Source: Larimichthys crocea
Lineage: Eukaryota > Chordata > Actinopteri > Sciaenidae
Direction: 5' to 3'
Length of the DNA: 64,000 bases
NCBI RefSeq assembly: GCF_000972845.2
Contig: NC_040016.1
Span: 15,104,967 to 15,168,966 of the forward strand
Part shown: one piece after another, positions 14,011 through 25,552 of the stretch
Layout: each line of letters begins with the position of its first letter
How positions within the stretch are numbered: the first letter of the stretch is position 1
Translations under genes and position numbers: made by a program
The notes under the pieces: generated by a model
Database searches by the model: none
What the model was told of the DNA's origin: nothing
What the model saw: only the letters and a program-made list of their open reading frames with translations

Positions 14011-14165
14011 CCCTCAACTGCAGCCTTGGCACGAACAGGCACAACCAAGCACGGGAGTGTGTGGACCAATTGGTAGACAGAGACGGAAGACAGAGCAAAC
14101 CAGACATTAAAGGCCCCATCTCAAACAGCAGAGGGAGAATTCATAAAAAAAAACAGCCTTCAAAA

Positions 14166-14168
<3 letters not shown>

Positions 14169-14203
<35 letters not shown>

Positions 14204-14235
14204 GACACACACACACACAGACACACACACACACA
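14169..14235. repeat. (AC)n microsatellite with AGAC interruptions
   Basis: A second AC-repeat block about 160 bp from the first, interrupted by two AGAC-type units. Confidence 0.97.
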
Positions 14236-15219
14236 GGGGGACTATTGCAACAATACTTTCAATGTTGGCTGAATTTTGCCTTTGAAGTTCAACAGCTGTG
14301 TTCGTCTAATGTAAGAGGCATTTTGTTCATCAGGACAGCAGAATAAAAGCACGACTCTATCATAGACAGCGAGTATTTGTTTACTATAAGACTGCTTGAA
14401 GAATAGCTGGAAGGCTGGAACGTTTCATATGCACTTGAGGAGAAACCATGTCTATATATTCTGACGATATCCTAAATAGGAAGGCCGTCACATTTGAGTA
14501 ACCATGTGCTGGTTTCAGACTAGACTAGTGGGGCCTTGTCGTTCTTTCCACAACAATGTGAGGAAAAAACCTTCACAATGCCCCCCTCGGTCACGCTCCT
14601 TCCTGAACACAGAGTGCAAGCTACAAACTCTATGAGCTCACTTCCTGTTCACAACACTTCACTGGCTCTGATTGGTGGATCTGCTTCTCCAGTCTGCACG
14701 AGATGTTGGGCTTTAACCCAGAAACATGCAATGAGCTACAAATACAACACGGCGTCAGAAAAGGATGTAAAAACACAGCGAATTATAAAGGACAGTATAT
14801 GCAATGAGACACAGCGCTTCGTGTCAGTCTGCAGAAACAGGAAGCCACGCTTGGTTGCACGGATGGCTAAAAAGTTCTGTATCACAGTAAATGTGACTTT
14901 ATGGCATAATATTAGTGTATACTGTAAATGTACTATGACACATTTTCTGTAAAAATCAACTGAGAAACTTTTCATTGATGAAATAACCAGACTGGAATGT
15001 CTGAAAATTAAAAACCTGACGAAGGTGCATTGATGCAAAAATCCTAGAAAAATCTAATATTGCTATGAAACTGTTTTGATCATTGACTTGCGACACTGAA
15101 CACAACAAACACTTTTATCGGCACAGGAAAATGTGTGCATGTGTCAAAAGCCCTTCATGGCTTGTTTATCATATTAATGACTTATTGAACGTATTTGTCC
15201 TGGTTAGTGTTGTTATAAT
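14236..15219. other. Non-coding stretch, no gene seen
   Basis: A 138-codon frame from 14536 on the plus strand has no recognisable domain. Its composition and the lack of splice context do not support it as a gene. Nothing else is visible. Confidence 0.45.
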
Positions 15220-15475
15220 GTCATAGGGGGCGGCTGGAGCCTATCCCAACAAGTTGCCAGTTCACCACAGGGTTGACAAACAACTATTCACACCTACAGG
15301 AAATTAAGAGTCACCAATTAACTTATCAAGTGCATGATGTCTTTAGACTGCGGGAGGAAGCCGGAGTACCCAGAGAGAAACAAGCTGGAAACAAACTCCA
15401 CACCTTAGCTGGGGTTCAAACTGAGAACCTTATTGCTGTGAGGTGACAGTGCTAACCACGGCACAACCGTGGTAA
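15220..15475 (-). repeat. SINE-like teleost repeat (GGAGCCTATCCC family)
   Basis: The ordered signature is GGGGGCGGCTGGAGCCTATC, TTCACACCTACAGG, AGAGTCACCAATTAACTTAT, TGCGGGAGGAAGCCGGAGTA, CTGGGGTTCAAACTGAGAAC, GCTGTGAGGTGACAGTGCTA. Related copies occur here at 25040-25230, 29657-30000 and 30410-30800. On the minus strand, GTTTGAACC resembles a pol III B box, which suggests a tRNA-derived SINE-like origin (inference). Confidence 0.65.
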
Positions 15476-17454
15476 CATTTTACAATTTTGCTTGATGAGG
15501 ATTAATCGATTTTCAGAATAGATGATGATTACCTTTCAGTCAGACGAACAAATGAATCGACCACTTGTTGCAGCTCTAGATTTGATGGTGTTATTGGACT
15601 TAGTTACTGCAAAAGCACTTCACAAATGTACTTGATTGATTGTTGTGAGCAAATCCATTAAACACAGCAGTTCAACTAAAATTAACTGATTTCTGTCTTA
15701 ACTTTATTATTTGGATCATTTTTACACTTCTATACATTGCAAATTATAAATGCAGAAACGTCTGAGCCCTGAGAAATACAAAGACAGTCTGGTTATAAAG
15801 CACTGTGTAATCCTTCAATTTATCGAAAACATTAATCTAATTTGGAGATAGGGTCCACCATTTGCAAATTAAGAGCCACACAAACAAACGGATTCACACA
15901 CACACACACAGCGCTGATCGATTGGGATGGCATGATGCTAAAGCTCTTCTCCAGAAAACAATGATGTTTGTGGTTTTATCCTCTCAGCGAGTGGTCTCAC
16001 GAGGGGGTTGAGATATCCCAGCATCCATCAGCAGGGGATCTACCATTATGTCCACTGATCACTTGAGTGTTTACACAGACGAAAAACTCCACTTCAGGGG
16101 CAATCTGAGGAATAATTTACATGCTCGCTGGATTTAATTTGGCGTCACTTTGTCTTGCACCAGAGCCAGACACAGGGACTGCTGTATATCAATGCTGAAC
16201 ATTTTGCACATCACAACCCTGATGAACACATACACGAGAGAAGCACGAGAAACCTCCAGAGCTAAACTCAGCAGGTGTGTGCTTGGAAGAAATCTGATTA
16301 TAAAAACAGTCAAGAAATGAGGCCTTGCACTTTAAGTAGCCTTGATAGCTGACCTGAGATCTGTCTGTCTCGGTATTAAGACCACAGATTAGCAGGCAGT
16401 GCCCAGTTGCTAGCAGTAATCAGAACGCTGATCGAGTATAATCGCTTTTCGATTGTAAGCAAGCAAACTGGTTTCGGGTGAGACTCAGAGAAGACATCTT
16501 AAGCAGCAGGAGGCCAAGGAGCAGATTTCCAATTCAAACATGAGAAAACAACTTCCTGCAAAGACTGATGAAAGCAATATCAGAGAAAAAAATAACATTT
16601 GGTTATGTGTCTGTGTTGTTTTCATGTCAGTCACAGACGGCGCCCATGCTCCACTCTAAGTCGTAGTTAAGGACGAAGTGAAGCTTGGGTCTTTCAATGT
16701 GCCTCCTGGGCCGCTTCTGTTTCAATATTTTATGAGCCACAGTCAAATCACCGTGTCGGTGTAATTAAACATCAGTTAGGGTACACAACTACAGAGAATA
16801 TATTCTGGAGGCAGCTCATCAGAGGGAGTACTGAAGGAGAGCAGCGTGGCTCCTCGGAGATCAGAGACGGCTCACTCAGACACTCAGAGGAATCTAATTT
16901 CGCCATTACACTGTATACAGCCTGATGATTTATCGTCTGACATACTAGAGACACTGTTGGTTTGTCACATGGAGGAGGGCATTGCTAATTTGGCTATGAG
17001 CGTGTTTATTTGGGTAGCAGGTCCAAACACGAATGGCAATAAGAGAAAACATTAGTTTTCAAAAGATATGCAGCTTAGCTTCATTTAGAAAAACATTATG
17101 AATGTGCAAAAGATTTTATATTTTAATTAAAAAATAACGTAGATAATGGCTGGCTACATACACTGATCCGGCTGAGGTTAAAGAACTGAAATAACAGAAG
17201 CAGATGAGTTACTGAGCAGACTTCTAACCCAAACTCAACTTGCTTGTCCGGTTCTTACCCACGTTCTTCCACCCTCTTTGCCAAAACTGTTTTAAAAATG
17301 TGCTTTCTTACCTACCTACCACACTTTGCCTCTGACCAGTATGTTCTGTATAGATTGATTTCATTATTATTAGTTGTTTGGTCTATAAAATGTCAAAAAA
17401 TGTTGATCACTGTTTCCCAAAGCCATGGCCTTTTGCTGCATCTCTGTCTCTGTG

Positions 17455-17493
<39 letters not shown>

Positions 17494-18459
17494 CTGTCTC
17501 TCTCTCCAGCTGTCTCTATCCAATAAAAGCTTGAAAAAAAAACATCAAATAAAAAAATAAGAACATTTTGACATTTGAAAAGCTTAAATCAGCTAACTGA
17601 CATCTAATCTTTGCAGCTTTAGTGATCTACAGCGAATCTTACAGTAAGCACAGCTCTTACTGTTGATCGTGTGTAGAGAAACACAGTGCCATCAAAGCTT
17701 AGTGGTTAAGATGTCAGCCCTAAACGGCAACGTCCACGGTTCAAGTCTGGTTAAAGGCTGTAGTTACTTTCTAAAAAGATATAAAGAGCTTATGAAATAC
17801 AATACATGGTTTATGTAAGCAAACATTAGTCTGGATGTTTGTGACACAGACGCCCACAGGTCACTTGCATGTTTGCATGCACAGATACACTTAATCTTCG
17901 CATATATATATATATATGCACACCATACTTGTGTATGTATATAGTTACAGATTGCAGATTGTACCGTCTCTCTCTAACAGCCCATTTCTAACATGAGCTG
18001 ACAGTCTGTGCAGATGCTGAGAGGAACAGCAGGAGAAAGTACCCAGGATGTCTCCACGCATCAAATATTTAAAGGCCAACTCAGCCAGGCACGGACACCC
18101 CCTACCTTAACAAAGTGTGCATGTGGCACAAAGTGAGACGAACAAAGCTGATGGTGTTTTTAGTCTCTTTCGTGTGAACTTGAAGCTGCGACAGCGAGAG
18201 GCTGAAAATGGTACAGTTATGATGTCAGCATGGTACCAAGGACATCACATATGTTTCCTGTGACACAGTCTGTGGTACAGAGCTGATGGGATTGCTTTTT
18301 TGTCCAAAAAATATACAAGCAACCATTTTGGTAATTAAAACAGGAGACTGTTTGACTGTTAATAATAATTACATGCAGTCTTCTTACTGCGTGAGAGATA
18401 AGATAAAAGTATAATCATTATTGTAGAAAAGCAGCTGATAAACGATTAAAATAACCAAT
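15476..18459. other. Non-coding stretch with microsatellite
   Basis: No supported exon. It contains a small CA tract (15895-15911) and the CT repeat annotated at 17459. An ATAT tract lies near 17901-17916. Near 17697-17755 there is a short SINE-like piece with AGTGGTTAAGATGTCAGCCC and GGTTCAAGTCT, reminiscent of pol III A/B boxes but too short to define an element or a tRNA gene. Confidence 0.5.
17459..17507. repeat. (TC)n microsatellite
   Basis: TCTC tract interrupted by TGTGTCTG. Frames crossing it (serine/leucine-rich) are low-complexity artefacts. Confidence 0.95.
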
Positions 18460-18755
18460 TTAAAAGGACCGGTGTGTAGGATTTACTTGTCTCACCCTTT
18501 TCTTTCACGCAAGAAGGAGAAACTGTGACGGCAACAGGCGAAAAAAACAAAAACCATGAACACTTCAATGTAGAGTCAGTGTTAAGTTTGTCCATTCTGG
18601 CCCACTGTAGGAACATTCAACATGTTCAACATGGTGGACGAGGGCCTGTAGATATAAAAGGCTCATTCTCAGGCAACAAAACAACTATTTTGAGATAAAT
18701 ACGAATATTATATTACATTCCTGCTAATTTATTTTAAACACCGGCCCTTTACGTC
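18460..18755. repeat. MITE-like element with GGACCGGTGTGTAGGAT end
   Basis: The left end reads TTTAAAAGGACCGGTGTGTA. The right end near 18733-18752 reads TTTAAACACCGGCCCTTTA, roughly its inverse complement, so the unit is bounded by short imperfect inverted repeats. A related left end (GAAGGACCAGTGTGTAGGAT) and body (CAGTGTATTGGTGGATATAA) appear near 57178-57300. There is no coding capacity. I read it as a non-autonomous teleost element. Confidence 0.55.
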
Positions 18756-18839
18756 ATTCACATCAACTAAAAATTCCAAACATATTTTGGATTTAGCTTC
18801 TCGAGAGGGACAATTTCTTGTTTTTTCTCTGCTTTGTAG

Positions 18840-19422
18840 CATTATAACTTTGAGTTATGAACTGCTGGTTGGACAAAACAAGCAATGGTTCACTATTTCC
18901 TAAGACTGTAATCAAATATTTAATGTAGGTATTAATCGTGAATGAAAATAAACGTCTACAGCCCAGGTGAATCGTGTAAAAGCGTACATAAAAGTGTCAA
19001 AGTGATCAGATATTTAATCTAGGGATTAATCGTGAATGAAAATAAACCACCACAAGGTGAATCGTGTAAAAGCGTACATAAAAGTGTCAAAGAGCACACT
19101 GCAGTTCAACATGGTGGACGAGTCGAAGAGCCAATAAAAGCCAACAAAAGCCAACAATCGTAACCATTTCAGGTGCCATTACGTTTCTGGTTTTAGCCTC
19201 GCAAGAGAGATAATTTCTTTCCTTTCTCTGCTTTGTATCAGTGTTACAGTCCATAACTTGGAGTTATGGACTGCTGGTTGGACCAAAACAAGCAATGGTT
19301 CATTATTTTATAGACCAAATGATTAAGCAGGTGATCAAATATTTAATCTAGGGATTAATCGTGAATGAAATTAAACCACCACTACAAGGTGAATCGTGTA
19401 AAAGCATACATAAAAGTGGCAA
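18840..19422. repeat. Complex tandem repeat, about 90-bp block in three copies within a roughly 410-bp period
   Basis: A block running from ATCAAATATTTAATCTAGGG through TTAATCGTGAATGAAAAT to AAAAGCGTACATAAAAGTGT occurs at about 18911-19002, 19003-19092 and 19332-19422. The first and third are each preceded by a second shared block (GTTATGAACTGCTGGTTGGA and ACAAGCAATGGTTCA; 18843-18902 and 19245-19305), and CAACATGGTGGACGAG occurs at about 18629 and 19107. The structure is therefore one unit of about 410 bp repeated, with the 90-bp block duplicated once more. It is non-coding. Its neighbour at 18460 belongs to a mobile family, so part of the unit may derive from that element. Confidence 0.75.
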
Positions 19423-19977
19423 TTAAGAAAGGCAGATACTAAAGGTGTGCACATATGTTCCATTCAAAAGTTTAACACATTTCCAGCCTCGGTGAGCTGT
19501 CCTTCACTTGTGCAAAACTTATAAAAGTAACAACAAAGTAAATCTGTGCAGCTTTTGTTTTGTTTTTTTTTTCTTTTTATAAAAGTGTCCAAAGTGTCTG
19601 CTGCAGACGTGCTGAAGCGGATGTAGAGAAAGCCATGTGTAACATTTACAGCGGTGTAATGGCAACATGCTGGAGAGGATGTAGAAGCGGCTCTGCTGAT
19701 CTCAAACCGTGCAGCTGAATTTACAGGCGCCGACAGTGGAAACATCCGTTTTAAACACCGGTTTAATTACAGGTTATTACGGCGTTTAGTGACTCCCGAA
19801 AGACGGCGAAGTGCTCCAAGAAGAAGCAAGAGTCGGACATGCCTCTCCTCCTATCTGCCTGCCGCTTTTTCCTCTACTGAGAAAAAAAAAATCCCCGTCT
19901 TCCCCCTCGTTTAGTTACAAACCAGTCAGCGGTTCAACCCTTTAAAACTGGCAACATGTTCAGATTTCTGCACTCAC

Positions 19978-20205
19978 CTCAGTCCGGGTCGAGGTGTTCA
20001 CATGGAGGCGAGAGAAAAGCGGAGAACCGACACAGATATCCTGGAGGTTTAAACTTGTCCCGTTAGTAAAGACACAGCAGAGCTATAAGAAAAGCTTAGT
20101 GTGTGTGCGTGTGTGTGTGTCTGCAGAGTCTCTCTCACTCTCTCTCTCTCTCTCTCACTCCTAGAGGGCGGGGCTGAGAGGGAGGAGGAGACTGAAGCGC
20201 GCACT
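19978..20205 (-). promoter_or_regulatory. Candidate first exon and core promoter of a minus-strand gene
   Basis: This block is markedly richer in GC and CpG than its surroundings and contains a GC box (GGGCGGGGC, 20166-20174). On the minus strand, CCCGGACTGAG is followed directly by GTGAGTG (complement of 19971-19977), a near-consensus splice donor. That is what the end of a non-coding first exon looks like. CT/GT tracts at 20099-20160 lie inside the would-be 5' UTR. No coding start is evident and the downstream exons would lie leftwards; I could not identify any. The inference rests on composition plus one donor, so it is tentative. Confidence 0.35.
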
Positions 20206-20363
20206 GTAATCTATGGCAGGGGTGCACAAAGAGGGGCCACCTGAGGCCACCATGGGCCCCTCACCACCACCACCACCGCCGCACAGATTTGATTTTTATT
20301 TGATGCAGTTTTATTTTTATGTATGTGTTTTCTTTTAAGGAGCAGCTCAACATGCTGCTAGAT

Positions 20364-20812
20364 CAGTGGTTCCTAACCTTGTTGGAGGTACCGAACCCCA
20401 CCAGTTTCATATGCTCATTCACCGAACCCTTCTTTAGTAAAAAATAAAATATGATTTTTTTTACTGGTGCACAAAATGAACCGTGCATTAACATCACCTT
20501 GTTCAAATAACAAAACCAACACAGTGCATGAACTCACAACAACTTACCTCAGTGTGACTTCTGCTGTTGCCTTTGAGAGACCAGTTCAGATATGCGTGGC
20601 TTCACCTTGGCAAGTGCCAGTCTCATGTCATTTTCACAGCAAAGTCTGTTCCTTTTCTTAGTTTTTATGCCCAGCATCCTCGAAAACGATTGCTCACAAA
20701 GATATGTTGTAACAAATGGTATAAAAAATTCCAGGGCAGAGGCTCCACCGAACCCCTGAGACCGACTCACCGAACTCCTAGGGTTCAATCGAACCCAGGT
20801 TAAGAGCCACTG
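20364..20812 (-). mobile_element. Short hAT transposon with 8-bp target-site duplication
   Basis: The ends form inverted repeats: CAGTGGTTCCTAACCTTGTT on the left and, read inward from the right, CAGTGGCTCTTAACCTGGGT. The element is flanked by a perfect 8-bp direct repeat TGCTAGAT (20356-20363 and 20813-20820), the hallmark target duplication of hAT elements. It is 449 bp long, far shorter than an autonomous hAT (several kb). It retains only the last part of a transposase on the minus strand, so it is an internally deleted, non-autonomous copy. The clean TSD suggests a fairly recent insertion. Confidence 0.92.
20549..20735 (-). pseudogene. C-terminal remnant of hAT transposase
   Basis: Inside the hAT element, the minus strand encodes FIPFVTTYLCEQSFSRML followed by KTKKRNRLCCENDMRLAL and a basic/glutamine tail ending at a stop near 20549. 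This is the hAT dimerisation region as found in ZBED5/SCAND3-like and Charlie-type transposases (family knowledge). The zinc finger and catalytic domain are absent, so it cannot act as a transposase. A reading frame that continues right to 20890 runs past the element end and is not part of it. Confidence 0.85.
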
Positions 20813-20820
20813 TGCTAGAT

Positions 20821-23639
20821 GGACAGTTTGTTTGCACGACTGGAACTTTTTCAACTCTAAACTCTGAGGTTTTAAGATTTTTTGCGGCAAAAATGCAATT
20901 TTTTTTCCTATTTGTTTGAATGGGCATACTGTGATTTAGTTGCAGAGAAGTTGAGCCAGATTCAACTTTTGGAGAAATGATGAGGGAGGGCTGCTAGGGG
21001 TGATTGTGCTGAAAAACCTTTTATTTTGCCGATTAACTGGCTTTATCAAAGCCGGTGCTCACTCAATCCCATTCATTTTCTATGTCCCTCAACCAAAGTT
21101 TGCTTTCTCCCGCTCTCTCTTTCTCAAACAACTGGACACAAATCAAATTAAACTTCTTTGTGTCACTATTTTGCAGCATAAATTGCAAGTCAGACTTGAC
21201 TTAGAAGCTGGTTACATGAAATAAACAAGCCAGAACACAACAGGTAGAGTATCAGAGTTTAGTCCATGAATCCACCTGGATAGGCTCAGTTTGAGAGACA
21301 TTTTAGGCTGACAGTGGAGGTTCTGAAATATCACTGAAATGGGGAGCTATCCAGGTAGATGACATCTATTAAACTGATGATACTCTCCCAGTTTTGTTCT
21401 GGCTTGGTTTATTTTATGTATCCAGCTTCTACATCTGTGTCTACTTAGTCATAGTCTGTGCTGCAAAATGGTGACACGGAGAAATATTTTTTGGATTTGT
21501 ATCAAAAAATTGCTGGTTTGAGTGAGAAAGAATAAAATTCTGATTGTTTCATAGTCCAGCACCCACACCCTACACACTGCTGCACAACCGCTGATTGTCA
21601 GATTGGCCACTGCAATGTGATGTTGGGTTGCATTTCTCCAAAAGTTGATTCTGCACTTTGCTGTGTTTTTTGTTTTGTTTTTTTTACCTTGCAGACCCCT
21701 TCTCCCCAGTCTTAAACGTAATACCCCTGTTTAAATGAATGAGAAAAATGCATTTTCGACACAGCTCTTATTTGGTCTGAACCGGGACTAAACAGGTGGA
21801 TAGAAATGCAATTCAAAAAAATAACACGTTCTTTTAATTCATCTTCGACACCTAACTAATTAGTGCCTCAAGCTGCTTGTCTTGATGAACAAACACCTAT
21901 TTCCACTTTTCTGGGAACTTGTTTAAAATTTGTTACATTTGAATGAAAACCTTGCTTAAGACGAAAAGATTACATCATGTTTCCTCCACGTCACACATTT
22001 CAGACACCCACACTCTAGATCTAGATAAGGTTTAGAAAAGTAGTGCACTAGTTTTATAGCAAATTGACTTGCCTCTGAATTTTTGTTTTTTCTTTATGTT
22101 TGCTTATTGTTGTAAAGTATTGTTATCTTTGTTTGTCTGTCCATGTTTTCACCCTCCTACACATTTTTTCTTAGCATCTTTTATAAAGATATAAAGAGCT
22201 TATGACAACTTGTCATTGTCACTTGTCAATTGTCATCTAGCTGTTGCTGTCTCATGCATCATTTAAATAATAGTTTTGCAATAATCAGTGGGTAATCATC
22301 CAAAAATCTAATCACAAGTTTACTGACATGTCCCATCCTGATAAAAAACTCCTGATATCTTTACCCAGATTTTTTACTTAATTTAGAGTTGAGCATGGTA
22401 TTTTCTTGTCTTAATGCTCATGAAATACACTAAAGCTGAAAATAAAATTAGTGATTTGTATGTCTATCTGAGACAGTGAGACAGTAGACCTTGGAAGAAA
22501 ATACCTCAGTGTCTGAGGTTTCTCTCCCACTCTTTGGGATTTAGGCTTTTTCTTTTTGTATCTTTTATATCTGGCTCCTTTCCTTTCTACTTCTTGTATT
22601 CATTGTTTTTATTCTATGGTAGAAATCTGCCTCTTGGTACAAGATAGTGGTGCTAGAAAAATCCAGAAATTGCTCATGCATTTTTGCTTGTGCTAAAAAC
22701 ATAAATTGTTTACGCGGCACTTGAAACATTTGAGATGAAATGACTCTTATTAGCAACAAGACCAAGGCGATTCAGATTCAAGTGTTTTATTTGTCTTGCG
22801 CCTGTTCCAGACTGCTTATGCTTATGCACAATAAATAATAATACACAGAATCAGAGTAAACTATAAGAATCAAAAGAACATCAAATGTGAAGGGCGGTGC
22901 GATGGATTCACATGCCACCAGAGTACTTCATGAAGCCCTCTGTTAGGATGCTTTCTGCAGCACCAAAGCTGAAGGTCTTTCAGAAGCCCCAGGGAGACTC
23001 TGAATATCTTAAGCTGTCTGAGGTGGTAAAGGTGCTGCCTCACTTTTCTTTTTTCTTTTCAATTATTAATCATTCAATGATTCAGTTACAATATTGTCCA
23101 GTTAAAAAAAAAAGCCGTCTCATCTGTATACTCCTGGGAAAGAGTTTTATTTCTTAGACATTTTGATCATTAGGTTGCTTCAAGGCACTTTATAGGTGAG
23201 AATAAAATTACCTCAATCACAGTCATAATGAATTGATCTTATGGGAAATATAACGATAATAATATTTCATTACTGAATTTATGACTTTGGATGTACAGTA
23301 TGTACAAAAACATCAAACATCAAACACACTGTGATCTGAGAATGTGGGTCAGCAGTAATGGCTGTATTCCTTCATACACTCCCCTTTTTCCTCTTAACCC
23401 TAATCTTCATGGTCCCAAGGCAGCTGGAAATGACTGGTGGGCTTAAGACTTTACCCCTTACATATTTAATGGATTTGCACTTGCCCCACTTCTCCCAAAG
23501 AGCAGAAAGGAGTGGCTGTTTTGCTGGGAGTGGCAGGACTAAACAAAACCCACAAGTAACAGTTAAGAATGAGGATTAGATCTTTGCTGTGTCCCTGCAA
23601 GTGGTGCTCAAGTTTGGTCTGGAGCCATTTAACAGAATA
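20821..23639. other. Non-coding stretch, no gene seen
   Basis: No supported exon. The segment at 22185-22203 (AAAGATATAAAGAGCTTATG) repeats one at 17777-17796 exactly, hinting at an old dispersed repeat. The stretch near 22770-22900 resembles the low-complexity 3' tails of fish retroposons but is not definable. Confidence 0.45.
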
Positions 23640-23880
23640 GTTTCAAAAACATTTTGGGAATTCACTTTCTCGCCAAGAATTATATGAGAAGATTGGTACC
23701 ACTTTCATTCCAAATATGAAGCTAGAGTCAGCAGCTTGGTTAGCTTAGCTTAGCATAACTCCATGTAAAACAAATCATTTTTATTCTTCTTCAATTTTCC
23801 AGTTTCCAGTCTTTATGCTAAGCTAAGCTAACAATCTTCTGGCTCCAGCTTTGTATGTTATGGACACACATGAGAATATA
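23640..23880. repeat. Teleost interspersed repeat with TTAGCTTAGCTTAGCATAA hairpin
   Basis: An inverted pair is visible: GTTAGCTTAGCTTAGCATAA at about 23739-23758 and TTATGCTAAGCTAAGCTAAC at about 23813-23832, exact reverse complements. It is embedded in sequence with TTTTGGGAATTCACTTTCTC and ATGAGAAGATTGGTACCACT. This combination recurs widely in teleost genomes (recalled, not searched). There is no coding capacity. Confidence 0.65.
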
Positions 23881-25039
23881 ATATAATATTTAATAACGTC
23901 TTTTCGTTCAATTAACTTTATCCAGGAGAGCCTTGAATCTCTTACAGTAATGTGTTTGAAAGTGATTAATCTGATCATTAAGTGCCGAGATTGAAAGTGA
24001 GTTTTTATGTCAGAAGCTTTCCATCATCAGTTTTTTAGGGTTTGAATAGGCGGGCAGACAAAGAGTCACACTGTTGGTGACTAACGAGACAAGACTACAG
24101 ACAGAAAATATCTAATGCTGCTGTAGACCTCCTCCAAAAGAAGTGTTTCAGGGAAATACAATCCTTCTTTGTGTGATGCTATTAAAAACTGTATTAAAAA
24201 TCTGCTCCACAAAACACAGCGTGTATTTCTGCCACACAATGATCCACCCTCTCCTTTATCTTCTCTCTGTGGTAAAGACTGGATCAGTGCCAAGTAGCTG
24301 CCGTGAGCAATGAGTCTGTGTTGTCACGTCTCCCCATTAAGATATTAGCACATCACAGAAGGTTGAGCATGCTCTTATTATCATCAACTCACTTTTTGTA
24401 ATCAATTGTATAACAATCAGACTGTTTTTTTATCACAATGTAAGTATCCATGTCTTGCTCTTGTTTATAAAGGGCACTGCAGCTTATATTATTGACCTGC
24501 TTGTGGTGAACAGCACTGAGTGAGCAGACAGGACTGTCAATACCATATTGGACTTTACAATGATGATACTTAAGTATTGGAGTGGATCTCATTTATCACT
24601 AGTTTCTATGCTCTTAAAGCACATTTAAAGAATACAGAGTGTTTTCCATTGGAAGTGGATGTAACCATACATACACTAGCAGGGGTGGAATGTAATTAAG
24701 TATATTTATGCAAGTATTTTATTTAAGATACATGTGCATTACTTGAGTATTTCAATATTGTGCTGTTTTATATATCAAGTCCACTATATTGAGAGGTAAA
24801 TATTCTATTTCTACTAGATTTATTTCACAGATATTGTTACTTTACTTTTGCATAGCAACAGCTGAAGGCAGACAGAAAATATGGGAGAGAAAGGCAGTAT
24901 GAGGTACATGGTGCTCTACAAGGTGAGCTACCAGGGCGTTGCTGCTTTCTGCTTTCACAGAAATAAACCTGTAGCAATTATCAGATATAATAACCTTTCT
25001 GCTGCATAATAAGTACATTTAGTTTTCATACCATGCATT
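23881..25039. other. Non-coding stretch, no gene seen
   Basis: AT-rich sequence without supported exons, RNA genes or definable elements. Confidence 0.45.
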
Positions 25040-25230
25040 TCCATAATGACTTATCCTTAGCCGGGTCGTAGGGAGCTGGATTCCAGCTGAGGTCGGGTAC
25101 ACGCTCACATTCTGGGCAATTTAGAGTCACCAATTAACCCTTAACTTGCCTTAACCTGCATGTCTTTTGGCTGTGGGAGGAAGTCAGGGAATCCTGACAG
25201 TGCCAACTACTGCACCACCGTGCCACCTTT
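25040..25230 (-). repeat. SINE-like teleost repeat, truncated
   Basis: It carries GAGCTGGATTCCAGCTGAGG, GGGCAATTTAGAGTCACCAA, CTGTGGGAGGAAGTCAGGGA and ACTGCACCACCGTGCCACCT. Order and content match the family at 15220-15475 and 29657-30800. The right end (TGCACCACCGTGCC) is the complement of the usual GGCACGGTGGTGCA start, so the element points to the minus strand. Confidence 0.65.
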
Positions 25231-25552
25231 TCAAACCTTAAGTATATTTTAATTTTAAAAGATCTTCTGAAAACTTGATCTTCTGAAAACAAAGCCATGT
25301 CCAAATGTGACATTCCAGCTAAAAAAAGAAAAGAAAGAAAAGAATCAGTTTTGGATTTTGTATCCTACAGTCATGACTCACTTTCTGTCTGTTTGTCAAC
25401 ATCTGCACCCTTAGGCATCCTTAATCTCACTGGGTCTCATTTTACAGGAACAACCTTCCTTTGACCCTCCGGTCTTGCTGAGTCCACATAAGTAGTTACG
25501 GAAATAATGTGCTTTTTCTAAACTCCAATTTTTCCTGTGATTCATATTTCAT
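25231..25552. other. Non-coding stretch, nothing seen
   Basis: Contains only an A-rich tract (25321-25345). No gene or definable repeat. Confidence 0.4.

Noticed and set aside
13771..14119. Frames encoding long VCVCVC or HTHTHT runs
   Set aside because: They are translations of the AC microsatellite and have no protein meaning.
14536..14952. 138-codon plus-strand frame
   Set aside because: No domain, no splice or promoter context, and an unremarkable composition; most likely chance.
17697..17755. Possible tRNA gene (AGTGGTTAAGATGTCAGCCC with GGTTCAAGTCT)
   Set aside because: No acceptor stem or anticodon arm could be formed; more likely a SINE remnant.
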